Source: Flavobacterium ginsenosidimutans
Lineage (GTDB): Bacteria; Bacteroidota; Bacteroidia; Flavobacteriales; Flavobacteriaceae
DNA length: 64,000 bases
Reading direction: 5' to 3'
NCBI RefSeq assembly: GCF_003254625.1
Contig: NZ_QJRJ01000074.1
Coordinates: 186,001 to 250,000, forward strand
Part shown: positions 8,430 to 16,701 of the stretch, one piece after another
Layout: the number at the start of each line of letters is the position of its first letter
Position numbering within the stretch: position 1 is the first letter of the stretch
Program-made: the position numbers and the translations under genes
The notes under the pieces: generated by a model
What the model was told of the DNA's origin: nothing
What the model saw: the letters and a program-made list of their open reading frames with translations, nothing else
The model's database searches: none

Positions 8430-9199
8430 AAAAACAAAATACTTAAGTAGAAAATAACTTCGCAAACCTGCTGCGTTGCTCCAAGACAATCTCCAGTATA
8501 ACCATCAATCCATTTTTGAAAATATCGCGCTAGAAAATATCTTGTTATAAAAACAGGAATAAGAGCAAGAAGAAATTTTAAATCAAAATAAGAGAAAGCA
8601 ATCAACGGAATTAAACCAAAAAAGAAAGATCCAAAAACTTCTTTCCAAGTATATTGTTTTGCAATTGGTTTGCTTTTGCTTGAGGCATCTTCACGAGAAT
8701 ATTCATGTGTAAAAATAATACTAATTGCTGCCAAACGGCTCAAAGAATGAGCAGAAATAAACAAGAGAAAAATGAGAAGAATGTCATTAGTGAAAAGCGA
8801 AATGGATTCTGAAAGCAATTTGAATTTTAGCAAAAACATTAAAACCAATCCGATTGCTCCATAAGCGCCAATTGCACTGTCTTTCATAATCATTAAAATT
8901 TTTTCCTTGGTCCAGCCTCCTCCAAAACCATCGCAGACATCTGCAAATCCATCTTCGTGAAAAGCGCCAGTTGTTAAGATAGAAGCAATAATTGCCAATA
9001 TAACAGCAATTTCTGTCGAAAGAAAAAATGAAAAAAGATAAAAAGCCAGAAATGAAATACTCCCAACAATCCATCCAATAAAAGGGAAATATCTTGTGGC
9101 TTTATTTAAATAATCTGGATGATGTGTAATGTTTTTTGGACATGGAATTCTAGTGTAAAACATTAAACAGGTAAAGAAAATGTGTAGTTCTTTTTTCAT
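8414..9199 (-). CDS. cobS: Adenosylcobinamide-GDP ribazoletransferase
   Basis: 261 residues, a polytopic membrane protein with about seven hydrophobic segments. Diagnostic CobS features are the near-N-terminal FFTCLMFYTRIP start and the metal-binding, Asp-rich loop GAFHEDGFADVCDGFGGG at about residues 78-95. It joins alpha-ribazole (phosphate) to adenosylcobinamide-GDP, the last step of nucleotide loop assembly, in the inner membrane. It lies 58 bases after the BluB-CobT fusion gene and overlaps cobC by 16 bases, so the genes form one operon. Confidence 0.93.
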   Translation of the reverse strand: MKKELHIFFTCLMFYTRIPCPKNITHHPDYLNKATRYFPFIGWIVGSISFLAFYLFSFFLSTEIAVILAIIASILTTGAFHEDGFADVCDGFGGGWTKEKILMIMKDSAIGAYGAIGLVLMFLLKFKLLSESISLFTNDILLIFLLFISAHSLSRLAAISIIFTHEYSREDASSKSKPIAKQYTWKEVFGSFFFGLIPLIAFSYFDLKFLLALIPVFITRYFLARYFQKWIDGYTGDCLGATQQVCEVIFYLSILFLWKFI

Positions 9200-9257
9200 T
9201 TAAAAAGAGTAATAATTATGATTTATAAAGACTGAAAACTGAGACTGAGATTGAAAA

Positions 9258-10937
9258 CTATTTACGGCTTATACCCGCGCTTTCAAAACTAGCCATTTCA
9301 TTCAAAAAAGCTTCAGCCGATTTTAAAATTGGAAAAGCAACTGCGCATCCAGTTCCTTCGCCCAAACGCAAATCGAGATTTAAAATAGGTTTTGCATCCA
9401 AATAATTTAGCAATTTTGAATGTGCTTTTTCAGCAGAACAATGACAGAAAACAGCATTTTTTTTGATGTTCGGATTTATTTTCGAAGCAATTAAAAAAGC
9501 AACTGTACAAATAAAACCGTCAACCAAAATCAACATTTTATTTTCAAAAGATTCGAGCATTGCACCAGACATTTGAAGAATTTCAAAACCTCCAAAATAG
9601 GAAAGCTGCGATATTAATTCGGCTTGACCGGAATAATTGTCAACTGCTTTTTTGAGTAAGTTTTGTTTCAGAATTAATTTCTCATTTTCAACTCCAGTTC
9701 CTTTTCCAATGCATTCTTCAATAGGAATTTCCGTTAAAAGACTCATTAAAACAGAAGCTGTAGAAGTATTTCCAATTCCCATTTCGCCAAAACCAATACA
9801 GTTTGAGCCCAATTTTGCAATATTCTGTACAATCGATTTTCCTTTATTCAAACACAATTGTACTTCAGATTCGCTCATTGCAGGAACATGTAGAAAGGAT
9901 TGAGTTCCTTTGGCGATTTTCGCATCAATTAATTTTGCATTTGTTGGAAAATCATAATTAACGCCAGAATCAACAATTGATAATTCAATATTATTTTGTT
10001 TGCAGAAAACATTGATTGCCGCTCCGCCATCCAGAAAATTATTGACCATTTGTCGCGTAACATCCTGCGGATAATCGCTTACGCCATGATTTGCAATTCC
10101 GTGATCGGCAGCAAAAACTACTATATTAGGTTTTTCAATTTTTGGGTTTAAAGTTTCAAAAACAGTCGCCATTTGAAAGGCCAAAGATTCTAAAGTTCCC
10201 AAAGAACCAACAGGTTTTGTTTTCGAATCTATTTTTTCTTGTAAAAGTCTATTGAAATCAGATTTGTTTTCGACTTTATTTTCAGATTTCAAATCAGTAG
10301 CAGGAATATTTATCTGATGAATTTCTTTGATTTCCTTGCAAATTGGAGCTTGTGATTTTTGTTTCCAATGCAACTGTTGTAACATTGGCTGATTGTTATA
10401 ATTGGTTGCAGGTTTCCCGATGCAGAAATAACCCAGCGGCTCTATATTTTCAGGTAAATCGAGGATTTTTTTAAACTGATAATAATTCAAAATGGAAACC
10501 CAGCCCATTCCGTAGCCTTGTTCTGTCAACGAAAGCCAGATGTTTTGTGCCGCACAAACAGAACTGAATTTTACGGCTTCGTTACTTCCAACTGTCCCAA
10601 TCGTAAACTGATTGAGAACCGAACGATCGTAAGCAATTATAAGTCCGATAGGAGCTTCTTCGATTGCTTCTAATTTTAATGATCTGTAAAGTTCCTTTTG
10701 TTCTAGATTGTCGGTTAGTTCTTCGGCTTTTTTATTGTAGTCTAAAAAGAGTTTTTTAATAGACGCTTTAACTTCATCCGATTTGATGAGATAATATCTT
10801 GTAGCATCGGTTAATCCCACAGAAGGCGCCCAATGTCCAGCCTGTAAAGCTTTTTGAATTACTTCGTCTGGAACTTCATCGCAGGTAAAATGTCGGGTGT
10901 CGCGTCGGGATTTTAATATATCGTCTAGATTACTCAT
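9258..10937 (-). CDS. Fused BluB (DMB synthase) - CobT (DMB phosphoribosyltransferase)
   Basis: 559 residues joining two enzymes that act in sequence. Residues 1 to about 200 are a flavin-destroying nitroreductase-fold BluB: RRDTRHF at the start, WAPSVGLTDATRYYLI, and VGSNEAVKFSSVCAAQNIWL; it makes 5,6-dimethylbenzimidazole from FMN. A linker of about 25 residues follows. From about residue 228 the protein is CobT, with FAADHGIANHGVS, GEMGIGNTSTAS and the catalytic LRLGEG motif (Glu527, equivalent by motif to the known active-site Glu of CobT). It makes alpha-ribazole phosphate from the BluB product. Both halves keep their key motifs, so both should be active. Middle of the cobU-cobS-cobC operon. 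Confidence 0.9.
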   Translation of the reverse strand: MSNLDDILKSRRDTRHFTCDEVPDEVIQKALQAGHWAPSVGLTDATRYYLIKSDEVKASIKKLFLDYNKKAEELTDNLEQKELYRSLKLEAIEEAPIGLIIAYDRSVLNQFTIGTVGSNEAVKFSSVCAAQNIWLSLTEQGYGMGWVSILNYYQFKKILDLPENIEPLGYFCIGKPATNYNNQPMLQQLHWKQKSQAPICKEIKEIHQINIPATDLKSENKVENKSDFNRLLQEKIDSKTKPVGSLGTLESLAFQMATVFETLNPKIEKPNIVVFAADHGIANHGVSDYPQDVTRQMVNNFLDGGAAINVFCKQNNIELSIVDSGVNYDFPTNAKLIDAKIAKGTQSFLHVPAMSESEVQLCLNKGKSIVQNIAKLGSNCIGFGEMGIGNTSTASVLMSLLTEIPIEECIGKGTGVENEKLILKQNLLKKAVDNYSGQAELISQLSYFGGFEILQMSGAMLESFENKMLILVDGFICTVAFLIASKINPNIKKNAVFCHCSAEKAHSKLLNYLDAKPILNLDLRLGEGTGCAVAFPILKSAEAFLNEMASFESAGISRK

Positions 10938-10992
10938 GCTATAAAATTACAATTTTTAAATCCCAAATTCCAAGGTCAAACTCTAAAAAAGA

Positions 10993-11038
10993 AAATTCCA
11001 AATTCCAAAACTATACTGAGCTTTGGAATTTGGAATTT
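10993..11038. repeat. Intergenic inverted repeat of AAATTCC words
   Basis: Two arms, AAATTCCAAATTCCAAA (10993-11009) and its exact complement (11022-11038), form a 17-bp hairpin between cobU and the bluB-cobT gene. Single copies of the same words occur at other intergenic places here (about 29220, 39105-39190), so it looks like a low-complexity dispersed repeat and not an operator. Confidence 0.6.
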
Positions 11039-11053
11039 CTAATTTGGATATTT

Positions 11054-11560
11054 TTATTTGATTTTAACCGGAATTCCAGAAACCATTAAAACGACTTCAT
11101 CAGCATTTTCGGCAATAAATTGGTTCATCCAGCCTTGAAGTTCGACAAATTTTCTTCCAATGTGCGTTTCTGCATGAACACCCATTCCGATTTCGTTTGT
11201 TACAATAATTATATTTGCATTTTCGTGCTTAGCGATAGCAAGAAATTCTTTTTTAGCTTCCTCTAAACTCGCATCGACATCATTTTTATGATCAATAAAA
11301 AAGTTCGTCAGCCAAAGTGTAACACAATCAATTAAAGCAGTTTTTCCAGAAAAATCGATTTTACTTAAATATTTTTCTTCTTCAATGTTTGTCCAACGTT
11401 CGTCTCTTTCTTGTTGATGGCGATCGATTCGATTTTGAAAATCGGAATCCCATTTTCTGGCTGTTGCAACATATAATGGAGAATTTGAAAGTTCTAAAGC
11501 TAGTTTTTGAGCATGACCGCTTTTTCCAGAACGTTCGCCGCCAGTTATCAAGTAAATCAT
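11054..11560 (-). CDS. cobU: Bifunctional adenosylcobinamide kinase / guanylyltransferase
   Basis: 168 residues, the usual length of CobU. The Walker A loop GGERSGKS lies at residues 7-14, followed by YVATARKWDSD and the DRHQQERDERW segment with His48, the probable guanylylated residue; EIGMGVHAETHIGRKFVE is a conserved C-terminal block. It phosphorylates adenosylcobinamide and then attaches GMP, making the substrate for CobS. First of the minus-strand run cobU, bluB-cobT, cobS, cobC. Presence of these genes without corrin-ring genes in the window fits salvage of cobinamide. Confidence 0.93.
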   Translation of the reverse strand: MIYLITGGERSGKSGHAQKLALELSNSPLYVATARKWDSDFQNRIDRHQQERDERWTNIEEEKYLSKIDFSGKTALIDCVTLWLTNFFIDHKNDVDASLEEAKKEFLAIAKHENANIIIVTNEIGMGVHAETHIGRKFVELQGWMNQFIAENADEVVLMVSGIPVKIK

Positions 11561-11578
11561 TTTATTAATTGTGAATTG

Positions 11579-11959
11579 TTAATGGTTAGTTGTTAATTTT
11601 TTTGTTGCTAATTGACTTTTAGAAGTTTTAATAATACTGGTAATTAATTTTAGAATTATTACAGCATCGTTGTTGATGTTGTCAAATTCTTTTTCATTTA
11701 AATAATCAGTAGCTTTTAATAATTCTAGCCAATATACAGTTTCATTAGCTTCTTTTTGAGCAATTGCAAATTTATGAATAAAATCGCTTTTACTTTCAGC
11801 ATGTTCAGCTTCTCTTATCATTGCACCAACACTTGTTCCAGATCTTAAAAGTTGTTTTGAAAGAATAAATTATTTTTTAGTATTATTTAGGTATTGATAA
11901 AGTTTTACAACTCTAATAGCAAAATCAAAACTTTTATTTCTAACAATGTTGTTTTTCAT
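11579..11959 (-). pseudogene. Four-helix-bundle (23S rRNA IVS-type) protein gene with in-frame stop
   Basis: From the ATG at 11959 the frame reads MKNNIVRNKSFDFAIRVVKL through NNTKK and then hits TAA at codon 30; it continues in the same frame as FILSKQLLRSGTSVGAMIRE and on to 11579. With the stop read through, the product is a normal-length protein (about 125 residues) of the four-helix-bundle family TIGR02436, whose members have a Glu just before the FVLSKQLLRSGTS block. A single GAA to TAA change explains it. The downstream ATG at 11821 could only yield the last 80 residues, lacking the first helix. Function of the family is unknown. Most likely a recent nonsense mutation. Confidence 0.8.
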
Positions 11960-11989
11960 AATTAACAACTAACAATTTATAATTAACAA

Positions 11990-12352
11990 TTAATAAGGGC
12001 AATGTCGGCAGTCATTTCCGCAGCAAGTTCCTCTTTTTAGATGAAACCAGGCTTTGAAAACATAATTGCCATTTTCGATATAATAATCGATGCCTTCAAT
12101 TAGTTTTTCTGTTTTGGGTAATGATAGAGCTTTATTTTGAAGCGCTTTTTCAGGAGTTAAGGTTTCGATATAGGCATCGATTTTGTCCTCGCAAGCTTCT
12201 TTAAAACAAACGGGACAAAGACAATCTCCGCCTTCAGAAAGATTGAAGATTGGTGGATAATCGTTGCACCAGCATTTGTTTTCTACAGATATATCTCCAC
12301 AGCTGAATTCTGAATCACAGCTTGAGCAAATTTTCATTTTTGTGGTATTCAT
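11990..12352 (-). CDS. Cysteine-rich CWC / DUF5522 protein
   Basis: About 120 residues starting at ATG 12352 (MNTTKMKICSSC). The N-terminal half is a cysteine-rich CWC domain (CSSCDSEFSCGD, CWCNDYP, CLCPVCFKEAC), probably binding zinc or a cluster. The C-terminal half is DUF5522: GIDYYIENGNYVFKAWFHLKRG followed by CCGNDCRHCPY. Upstream frame to 12454 is open but has no family residues. Function is unknown. The promoter region shared with the divergent B12 importer carries the TTGTTTA-N18-TAAACAA dyad, so the gene may be in the same light/B12 regulon as the carotenoid genes. Confidence 0.85.
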   Translation of the reverse strand: MNTTKMKICSSCDSEFSCGDISVENKCWCNDYPPIFNLSEGGDCLCPVCFKEACEDKIDAYIETLTPEKALQNKALSLPKTEKLIEGIDYYIENGNYVFKAWFHLKRGTCCGNDCRHCPY

Positions 12353-12367
12353 GTTGTAAAGATACAA

Positions 12368-12399
12368 TTGTTTAAATTTGTAAGAATAAAGGTAAACAA
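12368..12399. promoter_or_regulatory. Candidate CarH operator, site A
   Basis: Exact dyad TTGTTTA (12368-12374) - 18 bases - TAAACAA (12393-12399). It lies between the DUF5522 gene (start 12352, minus) and the B12-importer gene btuF (start 12446, plus). It ends 18 bases before a perfect -7 element of btuF, so it would cover the -33 region. Same spacing and half-sites occur at the crtI, carH and TIGR01777/TetR promoters. Regulator identity is inferred. Confidence 0.6.
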
Positions 12400-12417
12400 A
12401 AAAAATAATAAATACTT

Positions 12418-12425
12418 TACCTTTG
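12418..12425 (+). promoter_or_regulatory. Bacteroidota -7 promoter element of btuF
   Basis: TACCTTTG matches the Bacteroidota sigma consensus TAnnTTTG exactly and lies 20 bases before the btuF ATG. No clear TTTG at -33 is present; the dyad site A occupies that region. Confidence 0.5.
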
Positions 12426-12445
12426 TTCCATCCAAAACAGAAAAT

Positions 12446-13588
12446 ATGAGACATTTATTCCCTAAAATGATTTTTATAACAGCTTTTTTTATTCTTATCG
12501 GATGTAAGAAGAATGAAAAAGTTGAAACTGTAAAAGTAGAAAATGCCAAAAATAGTATCGAATACGCATCAGGACTTTCAATCGTAAAATATGGCGATTA
12601 TTCAGTTGTAACTGTTTCAAATCCATGGCCTAATGCCAATAAAGATTTCAAATATATTTTAAAAGAAAAGGAAGCTAAAGTTCCAGATAGTCTTCAATCA
12701 TATACTACAATTCAAGTTCCGTTAACGTCAGTTGTAGTTACTTCAACAACCAATATTCCGTTTTTAGAAATGCTGGAAGTGGAGAATAAATTAGTAGGAT
12801 TTCCACATACCGATTATATTTCTTCGGAAAAAACGAGAGCATTAATTGACAAAGGTTCTGTGAAAAACGTTGGACAAAATGAGAAACTAAACATCGAACA
12901 ATTAATAGAATTATCTCCAGATTTGATTGTTACGTTTGGAGTTGATAATAATAATCCGATGTTGGACAATTTGAAAAAAAGCGGTTTAAATGTATTAATT
13001 CAAGGCGATTGGATGGAACAATCTCCGCTTGGAAAAGCAGAATGGATTAAACTTTACGGAGTATTGTTTGGAAAAGAAGATCAGGCAAAAGAACTTTTTG
13101 ATAAAATTGTAGAAAGCTACAATCAAGCGAAAAAACTGGTTCAAGATAAACCTGCAACGTCAAAAGTATTATATGGTTCTATGTATGAAGATGTTTGGTA
13201 CGTTGCAAAAGGGAATAGTTGGGTTGCGCAATTTATGAAAGATGCAAAGGCAAATTATCTTTGGGCAGATTTAAAAGGAACAGGAAGCGAAGGCTTGTCT
13301 TTTGAAAAAGTTTTGGACAAAGCAAAAGATGCAAATATCTGGATCGCTTCGGGTTCTTTTAAAAGTTTAGAGGAATTACAAAAAACGAATCCGCATTACG
13401 CAGAATTTGATGCTTTCAAAAATAAAAATGTTTACAATTTTGAAGGTAAATTGGGCGCAACCGGTGGAACTGTTTATTATGAATTGGCCCCAAGCCGACC
13501 AGATTTGGTCTTGAAAGATTACATTAAAATTTTTCACCCGGATTTATTGTCAAGCTACGAATTTACATTTGCATCCAAACTGAATTAA
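12446..13588 (+). CDS. btuF: Periplasmic-binding lipoprotein of B12-type ABC importer
   Basis: Start ATG 12446 gives MRHLFPKMIFITAFFILIGC, a lipoprotein signal with Cys20; the upstream open frame has no signal sequence. About 380 residues of the helical-backbone class III binding protein family (PF01497): VVTSTTNIPFLEMLEVENKLVGF, then IEQLIELSPDLIVTFG, and ANIWIASGSF. First gene of btuF-btuC-btuD on the plus strand, facing away from the cobalamin synthesis cluster. The family also carries haem and siderophores; B12 is inferred from the adjacent riboswitch, BtuB and cob genes. Confidence 0.85.
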   Translation: MRHLFPKMIFITAFFILIGCKKNEKVETVKVENAKNSIEYASGLSIVKYGDYSVVTVSNPWPNANKDFKYILKEKEAKVPDSLQSYTTIQVPLTSVVVTSTTNIPFLEMLEVENKLVGFPHTDYISSEKTRALIDKGSVKNVGQNEKLNIEQLIELSPDLIVTFGVDNNNPMLDNLKKSGLNVLIQGDWMEQSPLGKAEWIKLYGVLFGKEDQAKELFDKIVESYNQAKKLVQDKPATSKVLYGSMYEDVWYVAKGNSWVAQFMKDAKANYLWADLKGTGSEGLSFEKVLDKAKDANIWIASGSFKSLEELQKTNPHYAEFDAFKNKNVYNFEGKLGATGGTVYYELAPSRPDLVLKDYIKIFHPDLLSSYEFTFASKLN

Positions 13589-13589
13589 A

Positions 13590-14618
13590 TTGGCGAATAA
13601 AAAACGAAATACTATTTTATTTGTCATTTTGGCTTTAGCTCTTTTGCTAATGTTTTTTGCGAGCATTAGTTTAGGATCAGTTATGATTCCGCTAAAAGAT
13701 GTTTTTGCGAGTTTAACAGGAGGACAGGCTACAAAATCGACTTGGGAATATATAATTATAAATTATCGTCTTCCAAAAGCAATTACTGCAGTTTTAGTTG
13801 GAACAGGACTTTCCATCAGCGGACTTTTGATGCAGACTTTATTTCGAAATCCGCTTGCGGGACCGTATGTTTTAGGATTAAGTTCTGGAGCAAGTCTTGG
13901 TGTTGCTTTTGTGATTTTGGGAGCAGGATTTCTTCCGCCGTTTTTAAGTGTGATAGCTTTATCGTCGTATGGAATTGTTTTAGCGTCAACTTTAGGAAGT
14001 ACTTTAGTTTTGTTCTTAGTTTTAGTGGTTTCACAGAGATTGCGAGATACAATGGCAATTTTAATTGTAGGACTAATGTTCGGAAGTTTTACGACGGCGA
14101 TTGTTAGCGTTTTGACATATTTTAGTACAGCAGAACAGCTTCAAAAATTTACTTTTTGGTCAATGGGAAATCTCGGAAATCTTTCATGGACAACCATCGT
14201 GATTTTGACAGTATGCGTTGGAATCGGATTGCTTTTAAGTGCTAAAAGTATAAAACCACTAAATGCGTTACTTTTGGGCGAAAACTATGCAAAAAGCATG
14301 GGATTGAATTTTAAGCAAGCACGATTAATAATCATATTTGCAACAAGCATATTATCTGGAGCAATCACAGCTTTTGCAGGACCAATTGCTTTTGTTGGTT
14401 TAGCAGTGCCACATATTGCAAAACTGACTTTTCAGACGAGTAATCACACCATATTATTTTGGAGTACTTTATTTTTTGGATCTATTATAATGTTGTTTTG
14501 TGATATTGTATCGCAAATGCCTGGTTTTGATGTCACGCTTCCAATAAATGCTATAACATCTATAATTGGTGCGCCAGTTGTAATTTGGCTTTTAGTCAGA
14601 AAAAGAAATTTTAAGTAA
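13590..14618 (+). CDS. btuC: FecCD/BtuC-family ABC permease
   Basis: 342 residues, polytopic with about 9-10 membrane helices, FecCD family: SLGSVMIPLKDVF, YRLPKAITAVLVGTGLSISGLLMQTLFRNPLAGPYVLGLSSGASLG and GPIAFVGLAVPHIAK are diagnostic. The start is a TTG at 13590, one base after the btuF stop. The next in-frame ATG (residue 21) would remove most of the first membrane helix, so TTG is the likely initiator with translation coupled to btuF. Moves B12 or corrinoids across the inner membrane with BtuD. Substrate inferred from context. Confidence 0.87.
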   Translation: MANKKRNTILFVILALALLLMFFASISLGSVMIPLKDVFASLTGGQATKSTWEYIIINYRLPKAITAVLVGTGLSISGLLMQTLFRNPLAGPYVLGLSSGASLGVAFVILGAGFLPPFLSVIALSSYGIVLASTLGSTLVLFLVLVVSQRLRDTMAILIVGLMFGSFTTAIVSVLTYFSTAEQLQKFTFWSMGNLGNLSWTTIVILTVCVGIGLLLSAKSIKPLNALLLGENYAKSMGLNFKQARLIIIFATSILSGAITAFAGPIAFVGLAVPHIAKLTFQTSNHTILFWSTLFFGSIIMLFCDIVSQMPGFDVTLPINAITSIIGAPVVIWLLVRKRNFK

Positions 14619-14704
14619 ATTATTCAGCCACAGATTAAAAAGATTTTATCGTTTAGAAAAAACTTAGAACCTTAGCATCTTAGTAACTTAGTATCTCTAA
14701 AAAA

Positions 14705-15481
14705 ATGAACGACATTCTATCAACTTCTAGTCTAAATATTGGATATAAATCCAAGAAAGGTGTTACGACTATTGCTGAGAATCTGAATTTAAATTTAGCT
14801 TCAGGAAAACTAATTACTTTAATAGGAGCAAACGGAATTGGAAAATCAACTTTACTGAGAACGATTACTGGAATCCAAAAGCCATTATCTGGAAATGTTT
14901 ATCTGAATGAAAAAAACATTTCAGATTATAATCCTTTGGAATTAGCGCAAAATTTAAGTTTGGTTTTAACCGAAAAACTACCACCAAGTAATCTTTCTGT
15001 TTTTGAATTGGTCGCTTTAGGTCGCCAGCCTTATACCAATTGGGTTGATAAATTGTCGGAAGAGGATATTGCAAAAGTTCACGAAGCAATGGGTTTGACT
15101 CAAATCGAACATTTAGCTTCAAAAAAGCATTTTCAAATTAGTGACGGACAATTGCAAAAAGTTTTAATTGCAAGAGCTTTGGCGCAAGATACTCCGCTAA
15201 TTATTTTGGACGAACCAACAACACATTTAGATTTATTGCATAAAGTATCTTTGTTCAAATTATTAAAGAAACTAACTCAAGAAACTCAAAAATGTATTCT
15301 GTTTTCAACGCACGATATTGATTTGGCCATTCAGTTAAGCGATGAAATGATTATGATGACGCCAGAAAATATAGTACAAGACCAACCTTGTAATTTAATT
15401 TCGAATGGAAGTTTCAGCAATTTATTCAAAGATGAAAATATTGTTTTTGATGCTGAAAAAGGGAAGTTTATTGTGAATTGA
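14705..15481 (+). CDS. btuD: ABC transporter ATP-binding protein of B12-type importer
   Basis: 258 residues with Walker A GANGIGKST (about residues 38-46), Walker B PLIILDEPTTHLD, the H-loop FSTHD and a D-loop. The ABC signature reads ISDGQLQKVLIARALAQD instead of LSGGQ; the Gly-to-Asp change is common, as I recall, in Bacteroidota members of this subfamily. Third gene of the importer, 86 bases after the permease; that gap shows no promoter or terminator. Powers uptake by BtuC. Iron-chelate transport is the alternative reading of the family. Confidence 0.86.
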   Translation: MNDILSTSSLNIGYKSKKGVTTIAENLNLNLASGKLITLIGANGIGKSTLLRTITGIQKPLSGNVYLNEKNISDYNPLELAQNLSLVLTEKLPPSNLSVFELVALGRQPYTNWVDKLSEEDIAKVHEAMGLTQIEHLASKKHFQISDGQLQKVLIARALAQDTPLIILDEPTTHLDLLHKVSLFKLLKKLTQETQKCILFSTHDIDLAIQLSDEMIMMTPENIVQDQPCNLISNGSFSNLFKDENIVFDAEKGKFIVN

Positions 15482-15485
15482 TTCT

Positions 15486-15568
15486 CCTGCAAGGTTTTGA
15501 AAACCTTGTAGATGTCTTTGAATTTGATTGTGCTTAAAATACCTACAAGGTTTTGAAAACCTTGCAGG
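15486..15568. repeat. Pair of inverted palindromic repeats
   Basis: Copy 1 (15486-15511) and copy 2 (15542-15568) both contain AAGGTTTTGAAAACCTT, itself a palindrome. The outer bases (CCTGC / CCTAC and GTAG / GCAGG) make the two copies complementary to each other, so the 83-base region can fold as one long or two short hairpins. It lies between converging btuD and trmL genes and may also end transcription. The form is that of a REP-like dispersed element. Confidence 0.7.
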
Positions 15569-15581
15569 AAATCATAAATAG

Positions 15582-16037
15582 TTATTTCTTTAATGAAATC
15601 TGCCTCTTCGCTTCCCCAACTACAAAAGCAACAGAATTGGCAATATTAAAACTGCGAATAAGCGGAGACATCGGAATCGTTAAATGATTTTCAAATCTTG
15701 CCATAAACTCTTTGCTCAGACCAACGCTTTCTTTTCCGAAAACAAGCCAGTCACCATCTTGAAATTCATTTTGTAAATACGATTTTTCAGAATGCGAACT
15801 CATTAAAAATACACGAGAATGATCTGGAATCTGTGCAATCCATTCTTCTACATTTTGATATTCGGTAACATCAAGATGAACCCAGTAATCCAATCCCGAA
15901 CGTTTCAGGTTTTTGTCATTAATTACAAATCCGAAAGGATGAATTAAGTGAAGTCGGCTTTCTGTACCTACGCACAATCTTCCAATATTTCCGGTATTAT
16001 TTGGTATTTCTGGTTCTACAAGAACAACGTTTAACAT
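15582..16037 (-). CDS. trmL: tRNA (cytidine/uridine-34 2'-O)-methyltransferase
   Basis: 151 residues, the standard TrmL length. SPOUT-fold motifs: NNTGNIGRLCVGTESRLHLIHPFGF near the N-terminus, LVFGKESVGLS in the middle, and IPMSPLIRSFNIANSVAFVVGEA, the knotted SAM-binding end. It methylates the wobble base of tRNA-Leu species. Start ATG 16037 is directly at the family N-terminus (MLNVVLVEPEIP). Likely transcribed after rluE, with 45 bases between them. Confidence 0.93.
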   Translation of the reverse strand: MLNVVLVEPEIPNNTGNIGRLCVGTESRLHLIHPFGFVINDKNLKRSGLDYWVHLDVTEYQNVEEWIAQIPDHSRVFLMSSHSEKSYLQNEFQDGDWLVFGKESVGLSKEFMARFENHLTIPMSPLIRSFNIANSVAFVVGEAKRQISLKK

Positions 16038-16082
16038 CTTTTTTTGAGTTATGAATTATGAGTTATGAGTTTTTGGAATTAT

Positions 16083-16655
16083 CTAATTTTCTAATTGAAA
16101 ATCGGAAACCTCTCGTACTTCGCCTGCTTTTAGATTTTGCAAATATACATTTCCTATTCGAACACGAACGAGACGAAGAGTTGGAAAACCTACTGCAGCA
16201 GTCATTTTTCGAACCTGACGAAATTTCCCTTCATTAATGGTAATAGACGCCCAAGAAGTTGGACCGTGACGTTCGTCTCTGATTTTTTTGGCTCTTGCGC
16301 CAAAATCTGGAATTTCTGCAACGATAAAAGCAGAACAAGGTTTTGTTTTGTATTTTCCGCCATCAAAACCAATTTCGACGCCTTTTTGCAATTGTTCGAT
16401 TGCTTCGGGAGTAATAACGCCGTCAACTTGGGCGTAATACTCTTTGTCAACTTTTTTACTTCTAATTTGTTCGCTTACTTTTCCGTCGGTTGTTAGCAAA
16501 AGCAAACCTTCAGAATCCTCGTCTAATCTTCCAATTGCCATTGTTCCTTCTGGGAAATCATGCAATTCGCCCAAAAGCTTTTTCTTTCTTTTTAATTCAT
16601 AAATAAATTGGCTTAAATAGCCGTAAGGTTTAAAAAGAATGAAGTGTCTGTGCAT
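16083..16655 (-). CDS. rluE: 23S rRNA pseudouridine synthase, RluE/RsuA family
   Basis: 190 residues with the catalytic block GRLDEDSEGLLLLTTDG (Asp in GRLD), the KEYYAQVDG segment and the ITINEGKFRQVRKM motif typical of RsuA/RluE-type enzymes. The N-terminal S4 domain is absent, as in RluE, which starts straight with the catalytic fold (HRHFILFKPYGYLSQF). Modifies a single uridine in 23S rRNA. Which position is not readable from sequence. Confidence 0.88.
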   Translation of the reverse strand: MHRHFILFKPYGYLSQFIYELKRKKKLLGELHDFPEGTMAIGRLDEDSEGLLLLTTDGKVSEQIRSKKVDKEYYAQVDGVITPEAIEQLQKGVEIGFDGGKYKTKPCSAFIVAEIPDFGARAKKIRDERHGPTSWASITINEGKFRQVRKMTAAVGFPTLRLVRVRIGNVYLQNLKAGEVREVSDFQLEN

Positions 16656-16701
16656 TTTTAATTTTTTGCAAAGATAGTCTCTTTCCTAAAATTAAAACGA
16701 A

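Noticed and set aside
7896..8489. Longer cobC reading frame starting at 8489
   Set aside because: The first 20 residues only exist because of overlap with cobS; the family begins at MEIYLVRHTE (8429).
12377..12380. TTTG as -33 element of btuF
   Set aside because: The distance to the -7 element is 37 bases, far above the usual 17-23.
14640..14700. Repeated CTTAG words before btuD as a possible operator
   Set aside because: Low-complexity words with no dyad, also seen near 42000-42060; no reason to call a site.
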